Positions 1 through 8,040 of a stretch of DNA of 64,000 bases are shown here, piece after piece. The DNA is from Porphyromonas cangingivalis. GTDB taxonomy: Bacteria; Bacteroidota; Bacteroidia; Bacteroidales; Porphyromonadaceae. Below the pieces are notes generated by a model that saw nothing but the letters and a program-made list of their open reading frames with translations, did no database searches and was not told the DNA's origin. The stretch covers positions 1,488,001 to 1,552,000 of the forward strand of contig NZ_LR134506.1 of NCBI RefSeq assembly GCF_900638305.1. Direction: 5' to 3'. Every line of letters begins with the position of its first letter. The first letter of the stretch is position 1. The translations under genes and the position numbers were made by a program.

Positions 1-91
1 TAAAAAGGGTGACAAAGCCGATGGCCGACGCCAAGAGTGTATATAGTTTATTCTTTATCATACATTACGTCCAAATTACACTACAATATCA

Positions 92-99
92 CAAATGTA
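92..99 (-). promoter_or_regulatory. Possible leftward promoter -7 element
   Basis: The complement reads TACATTTG, which fits the Bacteroidetes -7 consensus TAnnTTTG and is the same octamer found before several leftward genes here (11413, 12828, 18864, 27133, 30659). No clear -33 TTG lies at the right distance. It would serve a gene beyond the left edge. The rest of positions 1-390 is C-rich and holds no convincing gene. Confidence 0.3.
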
Positions 100-392
100 C
101 ACTTTTTTCACCGCTTATCGGCCGGTCTACCAAACAAAAACACTTTTTTGTTCTTTTTTGAATTTACAAAACAAGTAAAAACCACCCCTCAAATCCCTTT
201 TCAGCCTTACTCAGAGCCCTATATACCTCCTCGAAACGGCCCAAAAGTCCCCACCCTGACATCGGCAGTCGTGGGTCCCCCCCCAAAAAAACATCTGACC
301 TATCACATCATTTTGGATAGATCGACACATTTCCCCACATCATTACAAGAAGGCTGCCCATGAAGCATCTACAGCCTGACACAAACAACAAA

Positions 393-425
393 GTCCCCGA
401 TAGGCAGTTCGCATCTATCGGAGAC
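393..425. terminator. Hairpin terminator after the metallo-hydrolase gene
   Basis: An 11-bp stem with one mismatch (GTCCCCGATAG / CTATCGGAGAC) and an 11-nt loop lies 35 bp past the stop of the leftward gene at 460. A T-run follows on the plus side (433-439) and a weaker T-rich stretch on the minus side, so it may work in both directions. Confidence 0.55.
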
Positions 426-459
426 GTTGTCATTTTTTTCAAAGAAGCGAGCAGGACGG

Positions 460-1209
460 CTAAACTTCAGCGGTAAATGAATACTTGATACCCTCTCGGA
501 AGGGGAAGAGGAGGGTTATCCCATGTCGATCGCAAAGGGCGTCGAGTCGCTCATCTTCTCGTGGCGAACCATTGAGATGCATGGGAGCGACATAACGACA
601 TGAGGTGATCTCCAAAAATTGGCTCAAGCCTTTGAGATAATCTTTCCCGAGACGGTAGTCTGTCGGGAACATCACAAGGTCGGGAGCTATCGGGAACTCT
701 CCGAAAAGCTTGAGCTCATCGGCATAAGCACCTTCATACAGACCGATATAGTGAGCATCGGCCTCTTCGTTCCAGTGCCAGTTGTTGAGATCGCCGGCAT
801 GGAAGAGTTTGACGGGACGAGGTGCCGAAGGATCTTTGACTTCGACATAAAACGACCCTCCGATATCGGTGGATCCGTAAGCCCGACCGCTCACTCGCTC
901 ATCGATTTCGAAGTGCTCGGCAGTACTCACGAAGAGGACATCTTCAAGGTGTTCGTCGGGGACGACCGAAGCAACCTCGGTGTGGAATATATACTTCACC
1001 CTACGCCCACGTATGGGGAGGTCGAAGACCTTGTGCGAGTAGTGATCGCCATGCGAATGGGTACATACGATATAGAGCGGATCACCGTCCCTCTCCAGCA
1101 GGGAGGCGACCGGCGGACAGCCTGCGAAGTCTTTGTAGTAGTCAAAGAGGAGATAGCTCTCCCCTGTATCTACAAGGTAGGTGCTGTGCCCCAAGAATGT
1201 AAGTGTCAT
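460..1209 (-). CDS. MBL-fold metallo-hydrolase
   Basis: A 249-residue cytosolic protein of the metallo-beta-lactamase fold. The N-terminus LTFLGHSTYLVDTGE is the usual first beta-hairpin, and THSHGDHYS (about residues 50-58) is the HxHxDH zinc-binding motif. Further on, LFHAGDLNNWHW supplies a later metal ligand and APMHLNG a C-terminal histidine. The pattern resembles the UlaG-like or RNase Z-like hydrolases that bacterial genomes annotate only as MBL-fold; the substrate cannot be read from the sequence. It lies 12 bp after the preceding leftward gene (1222-1845) and is very probably co-transcribed with it. No signal peptide is present. Family confidence is high; function unknown. Confidence 0.85.
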   Translation of the reverse strand: MTLTFLGHSTYLVDTGESYLLFDYYKDFAGCPPVASLLERDGDPLYIVCTHSHGDHYSHKVFDLPIRGRRVKYIFHTEVASVVPDEHLEDVLFVSTAEHFEIDERVSGRAYGSTDIGGSFYVEVKDPSAPRPVKLFHAGDLNNWHWNEEADAHYIGLYEGAYADELKLFGEFPIAPDLVMFPTDYRLGKDYLKGLSQFLEITSCRYVAPMHLNGSPREDERLDALCDRHGITLLFPFREGIKYSFTAEV

Positions 1210-1221
1210 ATCTCTTTCGGC

Positions 1222-1845
1222 TCAAGCTATACGGTTGATGATGCACTTCTGACACAAGGGGGTCTTCTCCACGACAAGTCGGATGGCTGCTTTCATCGCT
1301 TCGTAGGAGTCACCATAGAAGTACAGCGAGGTGTAGTACTCACCGTTGTAAAAGCCGTAGTAGAAGCCTTTGCCGTTCATGGCCTTTTCGAGAGCCTCAG
1401 CGACCTTCGTAATGTCCGAGCTCTTGTACACCTCTTGGGGCAGATCCACCGCATTAAGCGCGATCTCAAGCCCTTCGGCCTCACCGATTTCGATGACTTT
1501 ATCGGCATCGGGGGTCGCACCGTGGTGGACGATCTTTGAGCCCTTGGGGAGGATGAGTTGCTCGGCAACGTACTTCAACAATCGCTCGGGAGCTTTCTTC
1601 TCCTTGGCAAATAGTGCAATGTCTATACTGCACGTCTCCACCGAACCATCCTTGGCAAGGGTATAAGTCCCGCTGTCCCCGACAAATCCGAGACGCTCCT
1701 CCTCGAGCATCATGTCGATGACATCCTCCACAGCGGCACGGGTCTCATCATCGAGTTTGGCATTGAGGATGAGGGTATGGAGGGTGTATTCCTCATCGGT
1801 GATTGCGTTGGTATTCAGGTCTTTTTCGGGAATCATTGTAGTCAT
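1222..1845 (-). CDS. Conserved hypothetical protein paired with the MBL hydrolase
   Basis: A 207-residue acidic soluble protein that I do not recognise. It has no signal peptide or membrane segment. The N-terminal half is helical and Glu/Asp rich; the C-terminal half holds an aromatic stretch (GFYYGFYNGEYYTSLYFYG) and ends TPLCQKCIINRIA, where a CxxC could bind metal. It is first in a two-gene leftward unit with the MBL hydrolase (12-bp gap), behind a good promoter at 1920-1950. The start at 1845 leaves a leader of roughly 70 nt containing a GAGGA/TCCTC hairpin. Reading frame, codon use and promoter support a real gene; no function is offered. Confidence 0.7.
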   Translation of the reverse strand: MTTMIPEKDLNTNAITDEEYTLHTLILNAKLDDETRAAVEDVIDMMLEEERLGFVGDSGTYTLAKDGSVETCSIDIALFAKEKKAPERLLKYVAEQLILPKGSKIVHHGATPDADKVIEIGEAEGLEIALNAVDLPQEVYKSSDITKVAEALEKAMNGKGFYYGFYNGEYYTSLYFYGDSYEAMKAAIRLVVEKTPLCQKCIINRIA

Positions 1846-1919
1846 GCGTGAGTGTGGTCTAACGGTTTGTTCGGTGTGTCAGTCCGAGGACAATCCTCGA
1901 ACCTGAGTCATACAACCGC

Positions 1920-1950
1920 CAAAATTACGCTTAATAACTCGTTTCATCAA
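1920..1950 (-). promoter_or_regulatory. Leftward promoter of the hypothetical/MBL operon
   Basis: On the minus strand a TTG (1948-1950) is followed after 20 bp by TAATTTTG (1920-1927), matching the Bacteroidetes -33/-7 pattern. Transcription would start near 1913, about 70 nt before the gene starting at 1845. Between this promoter and 2144 I see only a short GTCTGT/ACAGAC hairpin (2121-2139) past the end of recO. Confidence 0.6.
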
Positions 1951-2144
1951 ATCAGGCAACCTTCGTTATCAAGTTATATGACTTTTTCACGGACTGCGTG
2001 CCCCACGGCGAGGATGACAGATTCAGGTCACACCTTGAAAGCAGGACAAACAGCACCAAGGAGAGTGTAAATCACTGATGATCAGAGCTCATTCCCTACA
2101 GCACAATCCTTTCCCTTCGAGTCTGTCACTCTCACAGACGCAGG

Positions 2145-2864
2145 TCAGGTAAAAAGTTCTTGCAGTATGCGAGGAGATTTGAGCTGTGACACCCCGGGGA
2201 AGTGGTGATCGAAATACTGAAGAAGGAGAGCAAGGAGTTTGTTGCGTCCGTTGCGATCGATGACAAGTCCCTCTTGACGGGGCATGGTAAGCATCTTGTG
2301 CAGGAGGTACGACACCTCGGAGCGTTCGGTCTCATGACGTCCGACGGCAGGTCTGAACCTCCCCTCTTCGCAGCAGAGGACATCTCCCCTCCGATAACCC
2401 TCGACATCGGGCATGATCCCAAGCCTCCAGCTCAACGCACCCAAGAAATACAGATGAAAGGAAGCCATCGACCGGGCATCGACATCTTCCATCCGGCGGA
2501 TCTCGTCGGTGACAAAGGCAAAAAGCTGTGGATCGCAGTCGCTCGAGCGCAGGATGCGATCCAGGAGTTCGGCCACGAAGAGGGCTATGGCATTCGCAAT
2601 GGGATCGACGGATGGGCGCATCGGCGTATGCAGTATGGAGGCTTCACGTATGCGCTGGATGTCCTTATTGGGACGGTGATCCGTCGTGATCTGCACCACA
2701 CTGAGGGGCAAAAAAAGAGCTCTCAACCCTCCGGATTTACGTCCGGAGGATCGAGAGACCAAGTAAGATGTGGAGCCAAACCGCTCCGTATAAGTATGTA
2801 CTATGCAGTTGGTGTCTGAGTAGCGCACCGCTTTAAGAACCACGGCAGAGGTATCCGTCAGCAT
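2145..2864 (-). CDS. recO: DNA repair protein RecO
   Basis: RecO loads RecA onto SSB-coated single-stranded DNA together with RecR (RecFOR recombination repair). The start is placed at 2864 because the protein then begins MLTDTSAVVLKAVRYSDTN, the usual RecO N-terminal OB-fold strand; the longer open frame to 2945 would run into pepD. The length of 239 residues is typical. The OB fold covers about residues 1-80, followed by the helical domain with conserved hydrophobic stretches. The four cysteines of zinc-binding RecO proteins are not evident, as in many Bacteroidetes homologues. It sits 34 bp after pepD, so co-transcription is likely. Confidence 0.88.
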   Translation of the reverse strand: MLTDTSAVVLKAVRYSDTNCIVHTYTERFGSTSYLVSRSSGRKSGGLRALFLPLSVVQITTDHRPNKDIQRIREASILHTPMRPSVDPIANAIALFVAELLDRILRSSDCDPQLFAFVTDEIRRMEDVDARSMASFHLYFLGALSWRLGIMPDVEGYRRGDVLCCEEGRFRPAVGRHETERSEVSYLLHKMLTMPRQEGLVIDRNGRNKLLALLLQYFDHHFPGVSQLKSPRILQELFT

Positions 2865-2898
2865 AGCAACAAGTAGCGTTTGAGCGTCGCTTGAGAGA

Positions 2899-4353
2899 TC
2901 AGACCGCTGCAAGGACAGCCACGAGGAGATCCCAAGTCTTTGCAACAGTAGGGATGTTGACCTTTTCGTCGGGGGAGTGTGGGTGTGCGATGGTAGGACC
3001 GAAGGAGATCATCTCCATGTCGGGCATCACACCTTGAATGATACCGCACTCCAGACCGGCATGCATGACTTTGACGGCAGGACGCACCTTGTAAAGTTTT
3101 TCGTAAGTATCGCACATCACCTCGAGGATGTATGAGTGTGCGTTGGGTTGCCAGCCATTGTATGGCGCATCGAAGTCCACCTTCGCACCGATGAGGGCAA
3201 AAGCACTCTCGATGGACGAAGCCACCATGTACTTACGTGTCTCGGACGAACTACGAGTGAGGAACTTCACCTCGAGAGCACCATCTCTGAGCTTCACGAA
3301 TGCAAGGCTCGAAGACGCCTCGACCGTACCGGGGAAGTCAGACAGATAGGTGATGACACCGTTCTGACAAGCCTCGATGGCATGGATGACATTGTTGCTG
3401 ATGGCATCGGGGACGATCGTCTTAGGCATCTCGTGCTCTTCGGCAACGAACTTGATACCTTCCTCTATGCCGGCATATTCTTTATTGTAGAGATCTTCGA
3501 AGTCGCTGACCATCTCCCAGAGTGCACTTGCATTCTCCTTCTGAACAGTGATGAGTGCTGTCGCCTCACGAGGGATGGCATTGCGGAGCGAGCCACCCTC
3601 AGCCCAAGCGACACAGATAGAGAGTTCTTCGACAGCTTTCTTCAAAAATCTGAACATCATCTTATTCGCATTCCCTCTGCCCAAGTGGATGTCTACACCG
3701 GAGTGACCACCCTTGAGCCCCGAGAGCTTGAGCAGGACAGCCACATCGCCTTCAGGAGCAGGCTCTTCATCCTTATAGCCGAGAGAGACATTGATGTCCA
3801 CACCACCGGCACAGCCGATGAATAGTTCGCCCTCCTCTTCGGAGTCGAGATTGAGGAGGATGTCACCCTTGGAGAAACCCGGTTTGAGACCGAAAGCTCC
3901 GACCATACCGACTTCCTCGTCGATGGTAAAGAGTGCTTCGAGCGGACCGTGCACGAGGCTCTTATCTGCCATCACAGCAAGTGCCATGGCAGCACCGATA
4001 CCATTGTCTGCACCGAGGGTTGTTTCCTTTGCCTTCACCCAGTCGCCATCGATCCAAGGCTGTATGGGATCTTTGGAGAAGTCATGAGTGACATGGCTAT
4101 TCTTTTGAGGGACCATATCCAAGTGTGATTGCAGGGTGACGATCTTACGACCCTCCATGCCCGGAGTGGCAGGCTTGCGGATGAGGACATTACCGACTTC
4201 GTCCGTCAAGGTCTCGAGTCCGAGTTCCTTACCTACACGTTCGACATAAGCGCATACTTCCTTGACCTGACCTGTAGGACGAGGTATCTGTGTAAGGTCA
4301 TAGAAGTAGCTCCATACGGACTTAGGATTTAGATCTTTGATTGCTTGTGACAT
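2899..4353 (-). CDS. pepD: Aminoacyl-histidine dipeptidase PepD (M20 family)
   Basis: A cytosolic dinuclear-zinc dipeptidase that hydrolyses Xaa-His and other dipeptides. The 484-residue length is normal for PepD. Visible motifs are LQSHLDMVPQ (zinc His and catalytic Asp), LGADNGIGAAMAL (bridging Asp), FTIDEEVGMVGAFGL (catalytic and zinc Glu pair), LNLDSEEEGELFIGCAGG, and a C-terminal HAGLECGII. The lid domain lies between. The start at 4353 (MSQAIKDLNPKSVW) matches the family. In a peptide-fermenting organism it would finish the breakdown of imported small peptides. recO follows 34 bp downstream. No clear promoter was found upstream; the region 4354-4676 holds two hairpins described separately. 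Confidence 0.93.
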   Translation of the reverse strand: MSQAIKDLNPKSVWSYFYDLTQIPRPTGQVKEVCAYVERVGKELGLETLTDEVGNVLIRKPATPGMEGRKIVTLQSHLDMVPQKNSHVTHDFSKDPIQPWIDGDWVKAKETTLGADNGIGAAMALAVMADKSLVHGPLEALFTIDEEVGMVGAFGLKPGFSKGDILLNLDSEEEGELFIGCAGGVDINVSLGYKDEEPAPEGDVAVLLKLSGLKGGHSGVDIHLGRGNANKMMFRFLKKAVEELSICVAWAEGGSLRNAIPREATALITVQKENASALWEMVSDFEDLYNKEYAGIEEGIKFVAEEHEMPKTIVPDAISNNVIHAIEACQNGVITYLSDFPGTVEASSSLAFVKLRDGALEVKFLTRSSSETRKYMVASSIESAFALIGAKVDFDAPYNGWQPNAHSYILEVMCDTYEKLYKVRPAVKVMHAGLECGIIQGVMPDMEMISFGPTIAHPHSPDEKVNIPTVAKTWDLLVAVLAAV

Positions 4354-4523
4354 GGTTTTTTGTTCGTTAAATATTTGTTTGTGGATGTCATTGAGACAAG
4401 GACTTACATATTCGAAGCCCTATCTTCCGCTAAGATACTTATTTTCTTATTATTCGCCCTCATCCGCACCGAATATTTTTGCCTTGCACATCGTCCCCGA
4501 TCGGCAGGCTTACCGAAGGAGGT

Positions 4524-4567
4524 AAAAAAAAGGATGGTCAAAGATGAAGTAACCCCTCACCGTCCTT
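4524..4567 (-). terminator. Leftward terminator after the outer-membrane barrel gene
   Basis: On the minus strand AAGGACGGT pairs with ACCATCCTT (eight of nine pairs, loop about 20 nt) and runs straight into eight Ts. It is in the correct orientation to end transcription of the leftward gene at 4677-5360 before pepD. Confidence 0.5.
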
Positions 4568-4581
4568 CCACCCATAAATGA

Positions 4582-4633
4582 CTCATCCCCTACCGTGCAC
4601 CAAGGAGTGTCACGGTGGGGGATGAGCTTTTTT
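4582..4633 (+). terminator. Strong hairpin with plus-strand T-run, no obvious upstream gene
   Basis: A 16-bp stem (CTCATCCCCTACCGTG / CACGGTGGGGGATGAG, one mismatch) is followed by a T-run on the plus strand only. It points rightward, yet the flanking genes are both leftward, so it may block antisense transcription or act with the 4524 hairpin. Confidence 0.45.
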
Positions 4634-4676
4634 ATCCATACAGGTAAGGCGATCGCCTACTCACGCTATCTGTCCG

Positions 4677-5360
4677 TCAGAACAGATAGGCAAGGGAAAA
4701 AGTGATGTTGCGGAAATAGAACTTATCGTTCTTTTCGAAGTAACTGCTCAAGGGATAAAAGAGACTGTGACCCACATCGAATGAGAGTCGCAGACGCTTG
4801 GAGATGTCGCCATCTATACCAGCCACACCACCTATATCTTGGCGGGGAGACGAGCCGAAGACGTACGGATGCCTCTGAAGGAGAGCATCCTGAAGGCCGA
4901 AGTTGGGTCTATTGCCACCCGAGCCCGGAGCGTAGTCCGGCAGGAGATTCTGAGGAATAGCCTGACCGGCTCCACCGAGGGCATAGCCCACGTACATACC
5001 GATCCTCGGAGTGACTCTCACGCCATCCGTCATCTCGAAGGCATAGCCGACAGAGAGCGGGAGTTCGAGATAATAGAGCCGAAAGTCGTACGATTCGAGC
5101 CCTCTGTATACGGTGTTTTCTCTACGATTTTGGATCGAAAGCCCTTTGTTGACATAGTTCAGTTCGCCATGCAGGACGATACCGGTGTGAAACTGATACT
5201 CAACCAACACCCCGGCGGTCAGGGACACCGCCCCCTTGTGCTTTATCTCCGTAGACGTATCCGAATGACCCACACCCAGATGCACACCCTTGCGCCACTG
5301 TCCGAAAGCCGTACCGCATGCCATGGCGACGAGCACGACCGTCATTATAATCTGTCTCAT
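4677..5360 (-). CDS. Outer-membrane beta-barrel protein (PorT/OmpX-like)
   Basis: A 227-residue secreted protein with a signal peptide (MRQIIMTVVLVAMACGTAFG, cleavage before QWRKG) followed by a small barrel. Alternating hydrophobic strands are visible (GVHLGVGHS, VSLTAGVLVEYQF, VLHGELNYVNKG, YYLELPLSVGYAF, RVTPRIGMYVGYALGG), and the chain ends FRNITFSLAYLF with the terminal Phe typical of barrel-assembly substrates. The fold matches the outer membrane beta-barrel / porin-family group common in Bacteroidetes. Substrate or partner is unknown. It appears monocistronic, with a terminator at 4524-4567. Only a weak -7-like site (TATCATTG, 5399-5406) was seen upstream. Confidence 0.8.
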   Translation of the reverse strand: MRQIIMTVVLVAMACGTAFGQWRKGVHLGVGHSDTSTEIKHKGAVSLTAGVLVEYQFHTGIVLHGELNYVNKGLSIQNRRENTVYRGLESYDFRLYYLELPLSVGYAFEMTDGVRVTPRIGMYVGYALGGAGQAIPQNLLPDYAPGSGGNRPNFGLQDALLQRHPYVFGSSPRQDIGGVAGIDGDISKRLRLSFDVGHSLFYPLSSYFEKNDKFYFRNITFSLAYLF

Positions 5361-5504
5361 AGTCGGTAAACTTTTTGTTCGGATTTGAATTCAAGGTGCA
5401 ATGATACGCATTTTTTCAATATCACACGACGACATCTCCTACCCTCCGAACGTTTTATAGCAAAAGAAATGTCGGCATCGGAGGAGAGATTGTACAACAA
5501 AAAA

Positions 5505-5534
5505 TTGAAGAGTGAGAAAAAAGTGGTATTTTTG
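5505..5534 (+). promoter_or_regulatory. Promoter of the cell-wall amidase gene
   Basis: TTG at 5505-5507, a 19-bp spacer, then TATTTTTG at 5527-5534: an exact match to the Bacteroidetes promoter pattern. Transcription would begin near 5541, about 23 nt before the ATG at 5564. Confidence 0.7.
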
Positions 5535-5563
5535 GATGATTAACACTTTGGAATTGAGATAAG

Positions 5564-6724
5564 ATGCGGACGATCGTCAGGATTTTGTTGTTGGGGCTGA
5601 TGTGCTCCCTGCTCGCTTTGGACGGAGATGCCTTTGGGAGAGATGCCAAGGGGCGTTTTGTCGTTGTCATCGACCCCGGACACGGCGGGCATGACAGTGG
5701 CGCACTGGGACGAAAGATCTATGAAAAGACGGTGACCCTCAATGTCGCCCTCAAGGTAGGAGAGTACATCAAGTCTTTGGATCCGAGTATCATCGTCCAC
5801 TACACACGTCGCAAAGATGTCTTCATCGGACTCAATGAGCGTGCGGACTTCGCAAACAACAAGAAGGCCGATCTCTTCGTCTCCATCCATGCCAATTCGG
5901 CAGGACTCAAAAACCCCAAAGCCAAAGGCACAGAGACCTATGTCCTCGGTCTCGCTCGCACAGCCGAAAACCTCGCCGTGGCAATGAAGGAGAATGCCGC
6001 GATCCTCAAGGAGGACAACTATACACAGAAGTATGAGGGCTTCGACCCGAACTCGACCGAGTCCTACATCATCTTCGAATTCATGCAAAACAAGCACCTC
6101 GAAAGCAGCCTCGACCTCGCACAGCGTGTACACAAGGGGCTTGTGGGCAGAGGGTTTCACAATCGGGGTGTGAGGCAAGCCGGATTTCTCGTACTCCGCC
6201 GGACTTCCATGCCGAGTATCCTCATCGAGCTGGGGTTCGTGACCAACCCTTCGGACGAAGCCTACATGGGGTCTGCCAAGGGGGTAGATGAGATGGGGCG
6301 CAGCATCGCCGGAGCCATTGTGGCGTATGCGGAGAAGATCTGCTCCAGAGATGGTTCGGCCGGGGCTCGTCAGACGCGTCCTACCTCAGTAGAAGAGCCC
6401 CCCACGGTAGTGGAAGAAGCACCGACTCCTGTCGAGACGAACGAGATCGAAACACCCACCCCTCCTACCCCGACAGCCGTCGAGACAAAAGGCAAGGTCA
6501 CCTATCGGGTGCAGGTCTATGCCAGTGACAAACCTGTAAAAAACACAGCAAAGACTTTCAAGGGGTACCAAAAGCATCTCAACCACTTCAAGGAGGGTAA
6601 GATGCACAAGTACACGCTCTACGATGTGGGGACACTGAAAGAGGCGCAGAAGCTCCAAAAAGAGTTGAATAAGAAGTACAAGGGTTGTTTTGTTGTAAAA
6701 TTTATCGACGGAAAGAAAGCATAG
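5564..6724 (+). CDS. N-acetylmuramoyl-L-alanine amidase with C-terminal SPOR domain
   Basis: A periplasmic zinc amidase (Amidase_3, AmiC-like) that cuts peptide stems from glycan strands during cell separation. After a signal peptide (MRTIVRILLLGLMCSLLALDGDAFG) the catalytic domain runs from about residue 28 to 260: VVIDPGHGGHDSGALG gives the first zinc His and Glu region, VSIHANSA the second His, and SILIELGFVTNPSDE the catalytic Glu. A Pro/Thr/Glu-rich linker (about 275-310) leads to a SPOR-like domain (VTYRVQVYASDKP to the C-terminus), which would bind denuded glycan at the septum. It is followed after 60 bp by an MlaD-like gene, a common Bacteroidetes pairing. Start supported by the promoter at 5505-5534. 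Confidence 0.92.
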   Translation: MRTIVRILLLGLMCSLLALDGDAFGRDAKGRFVVVIDPGHGGHDSGALGRKIYEKTVTLNVALKVGEYIKSLDPSIIVHYTRRKDVFIGLNERADFANNKKADLFVSIHANSAGLKNPKAKGTETYVLGLARTAENLAVAMKENAAILKEDNYTQKYEGFDPNSTESYIIFEFMQNKHLESSLDLAQRVHKGLVGRGFHNRGVRQAGFLVLRRTSMPSILIELGFVTNPSDEAYMGSAKGVDEMGRSIAGAIVAYAEKICSRDGSAGARQTRPTSVEEPPTVVEEAPTPVETNEIETPTPPTPTAVETKGKVTYRVQVYASDKPVKNTAKTFKGYQKHLNHFKEGKMHKYTLYDVGTLKEAQKLQKELNKKYKGCFVVKFIDGKKA

Positions 6725-6727
6725 TTG

Positions 6728-6735
6728 TATCTTTG
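6728..6735 (+). promoter_or_regulatory. -7 element before the MlaD-like gene
   Basis: TATCTTTG lies just after the amidase stop codon and about 50 bp before the next start. No well-placed -33 TTG was found, so this may be a weak internal promoter. Confidence 0.4.
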
Positions 6736-6784
6736 TGACACATAAAAACAGATAATACACTTATTTACAATAGGATTTTAGGAT

Positions 6785-7678
6785 ATGCCGACCACTAACG
6801 CTAAGAGAAAAAAGCTCTTTTCCATAGGCCTCACGGCCCTGATGGCGCTGTTGATGTTTTACTTTGGGTTCAACTTCTTGAAAGGGACCAACATCTTCGA
6901 GCGCACCAATGTCTATTATGTCACCTTCGAGCATCTGAAGGATGTGACCAAGTCCACACCCGTATCCATGGATGGCTACCGTGTCGGTCTTGTACGCAGT
7001 CTGCACTTCGACTACGAGCACCTCAAGGGTGTCACAGCGGAGCTCGCCTTGGACAAAAACATCAAGATACCCAAGGGCAGTAAGGTCATCATCAAGGGCA
7101 ACCCCCTAAGCGGAGCAGAGCTCTCGATCGCCAAGCCAAAGACCTACACCGCCTTCCACACCCCCGGGGACTCTCTCATGGCCTTTTCGAGTGGAGACCT
7201 CATGTCTCAGGTCTCTGACGACCTTCTGCCTGCCATCGCAGGTCTGCTCAGCAAAATGGACACGATGCTCTACAACTTCGACAAGGTCATCAACAATCCC
7301 CATATCCATACCGCATTCAGAGAGATCGCAGAGGCTTCCGAAAACCTCAGCGCGTCCACCCGCACCCTTCGCAACATGATGACCACCAAGGTGCCCGGGA
7401 TCATGAATGAAGTCGAGGTGATGAGCAAGAACTTCAGCTCCATCTCCACAAAGGTCAACAATATGGCTCTCGACAGCACTGTCATGAGACTCAACCGCGT
7501 CCTCTCCGACACCGAAGGCATGACGAAGCGTCTCAACTCCAAGGACAACACCCTCGGACTTCTGCTCAACGACAAAGCCCTCTTCGAGAGCATCTACAAG
7601 ACGACACGTTCGGCAGACACACTGCTCATGGACTTGAAGAAAAATCCTAAACGATACGTACACTTCTCGATCTTCTGA
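6785..7678 (+). CDS. MlaD/MCE-domain lipid-transport protein
   Basis: A 297-residue inner-membrane-anchored protein. One transmembrane helix (about residues 10-30, LFSIGLTALMALLMFYFGFNF) is followed by an MCE domain (about 38-115: VYYVTFEHLKDVTKSTPVSM, YRVGLVRSL, KIPKGSKVIIKGNPLSGAEL). The remainder is predicted long helix with repeated small-residue patterns, as in MCE proteins that form periplasm-spanning assemblies. Family knowledge: MCE proteins form hexameric rings that move phospholipids between inner and outer membrane with MlaE/MlaF; those partners are not in this window. It follows the amidase and ends at a strong terminator. Confidence 0.88.
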   Translation: MPTTNAKRKKLFSIGLTALMALLMFYFGFNFLKGTNIFERTNVYYVTFEHLKDVTKSTPVSMDGYRVGLVRSLHFDYEHLKGVTAELALDKNIKIPKGSKVIIKGNPLSGAELSIAKPKTYTAFHTPGDSLMAFSSGDLMSQVSDDLLPAIAGLLSKMDTMLYNFDKVINNPHIHTAFREIAEASENLSASTRTLRNMMTTKVPGIMNEVEVMSKNFSSISTKVNNMALDSTVMRLNRVLSDTEGMTKRLNSKDNTLGLLLNDKALFESIYKTTRSADTLLMDLKKNPKRYVHFSIF

Positions 7679-7697
7679 TCCTGAGAGATAGGCAACG

Positions 7698-7744
7698 ACA
7701 ACAATCCCCCAAGAGGCTCAATGGTCTTCTTGGGGGATTGTTGT
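7698..7744 (+). terminator. Terminator of the amidase/MlaD unit
   Basis: A perfect 15-bp stem (AACAATCCCCCAAGA / TCTTGGGGGATTGTT), extendable by two pairs, starts 20 bp after the stop codon. The T-run is short (GTTTC). Confidence 0.7.
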
Positions 7745-7949
7745 TTCAGGCTTTCACATTGCTCGTTGCAGGAGGTCGGATCATGGCACATTCTGTCCGG
7801 TGACAGAATATCTTCCGGCAAGGGACAGCACACCGTCTGTCGTGGGGCAGGATGGATTCTGTTGCACTTTTATTGCGATCACCACACCCAAGGCGGTATC
7901 TCCATGACAAGAGAGTCCGGGAATAGGAGCGAAAAGGGCAGAGCGGTCG
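7745..7949. other. Intergenic region with a short perfect inverted repeat
   Basis: About 300 bp separate mlaD from glyA. Apart from the glyA promoter, the only structure seen is ATTCTGTC-CGGT-GACAGAAT at 7790-7809, a perfect 8-bp inverted repeat with a 4-nt loop, which could be a protein-binding palindrome. No coding sequence is convincing. Confidence 0.35.
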
Positions 7950-7979
7950 TTGGTGTTATACGATTTATAACTATATTTG
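7950..7979 (+). promoter_or_regulatory. Promoter of glyA
   Basis: TTG (7950-7952), 19-bp spacer, TATATTTG (7972-7979). Start of transcription near 7986 gives a 5' leader of about 55 nt before the ATG at 8041. Confidence 0.75.
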
Positions 7980-8040
7980 TGAGACGTAGGAAATTCATTA
8001 CAATCCAAAATAACAAACAAAAAAAGTCCTCAAGATCGTT

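Noticed and set aside
37-363. Rightward open frame of 108 codons at the left edge
   Set aside because: C-rich low-complexity translation with no family features or start signals; it lies over a likely leftward promoter.
619-1539. 306-codon rightward frame opposite the MBL operon
   Set aside because: It is the complement of two well-supported leftward genes; high GC and codon bias leave long open antisense frames here, as also at 38637-39449, 37847-38464 and 62600-63775.
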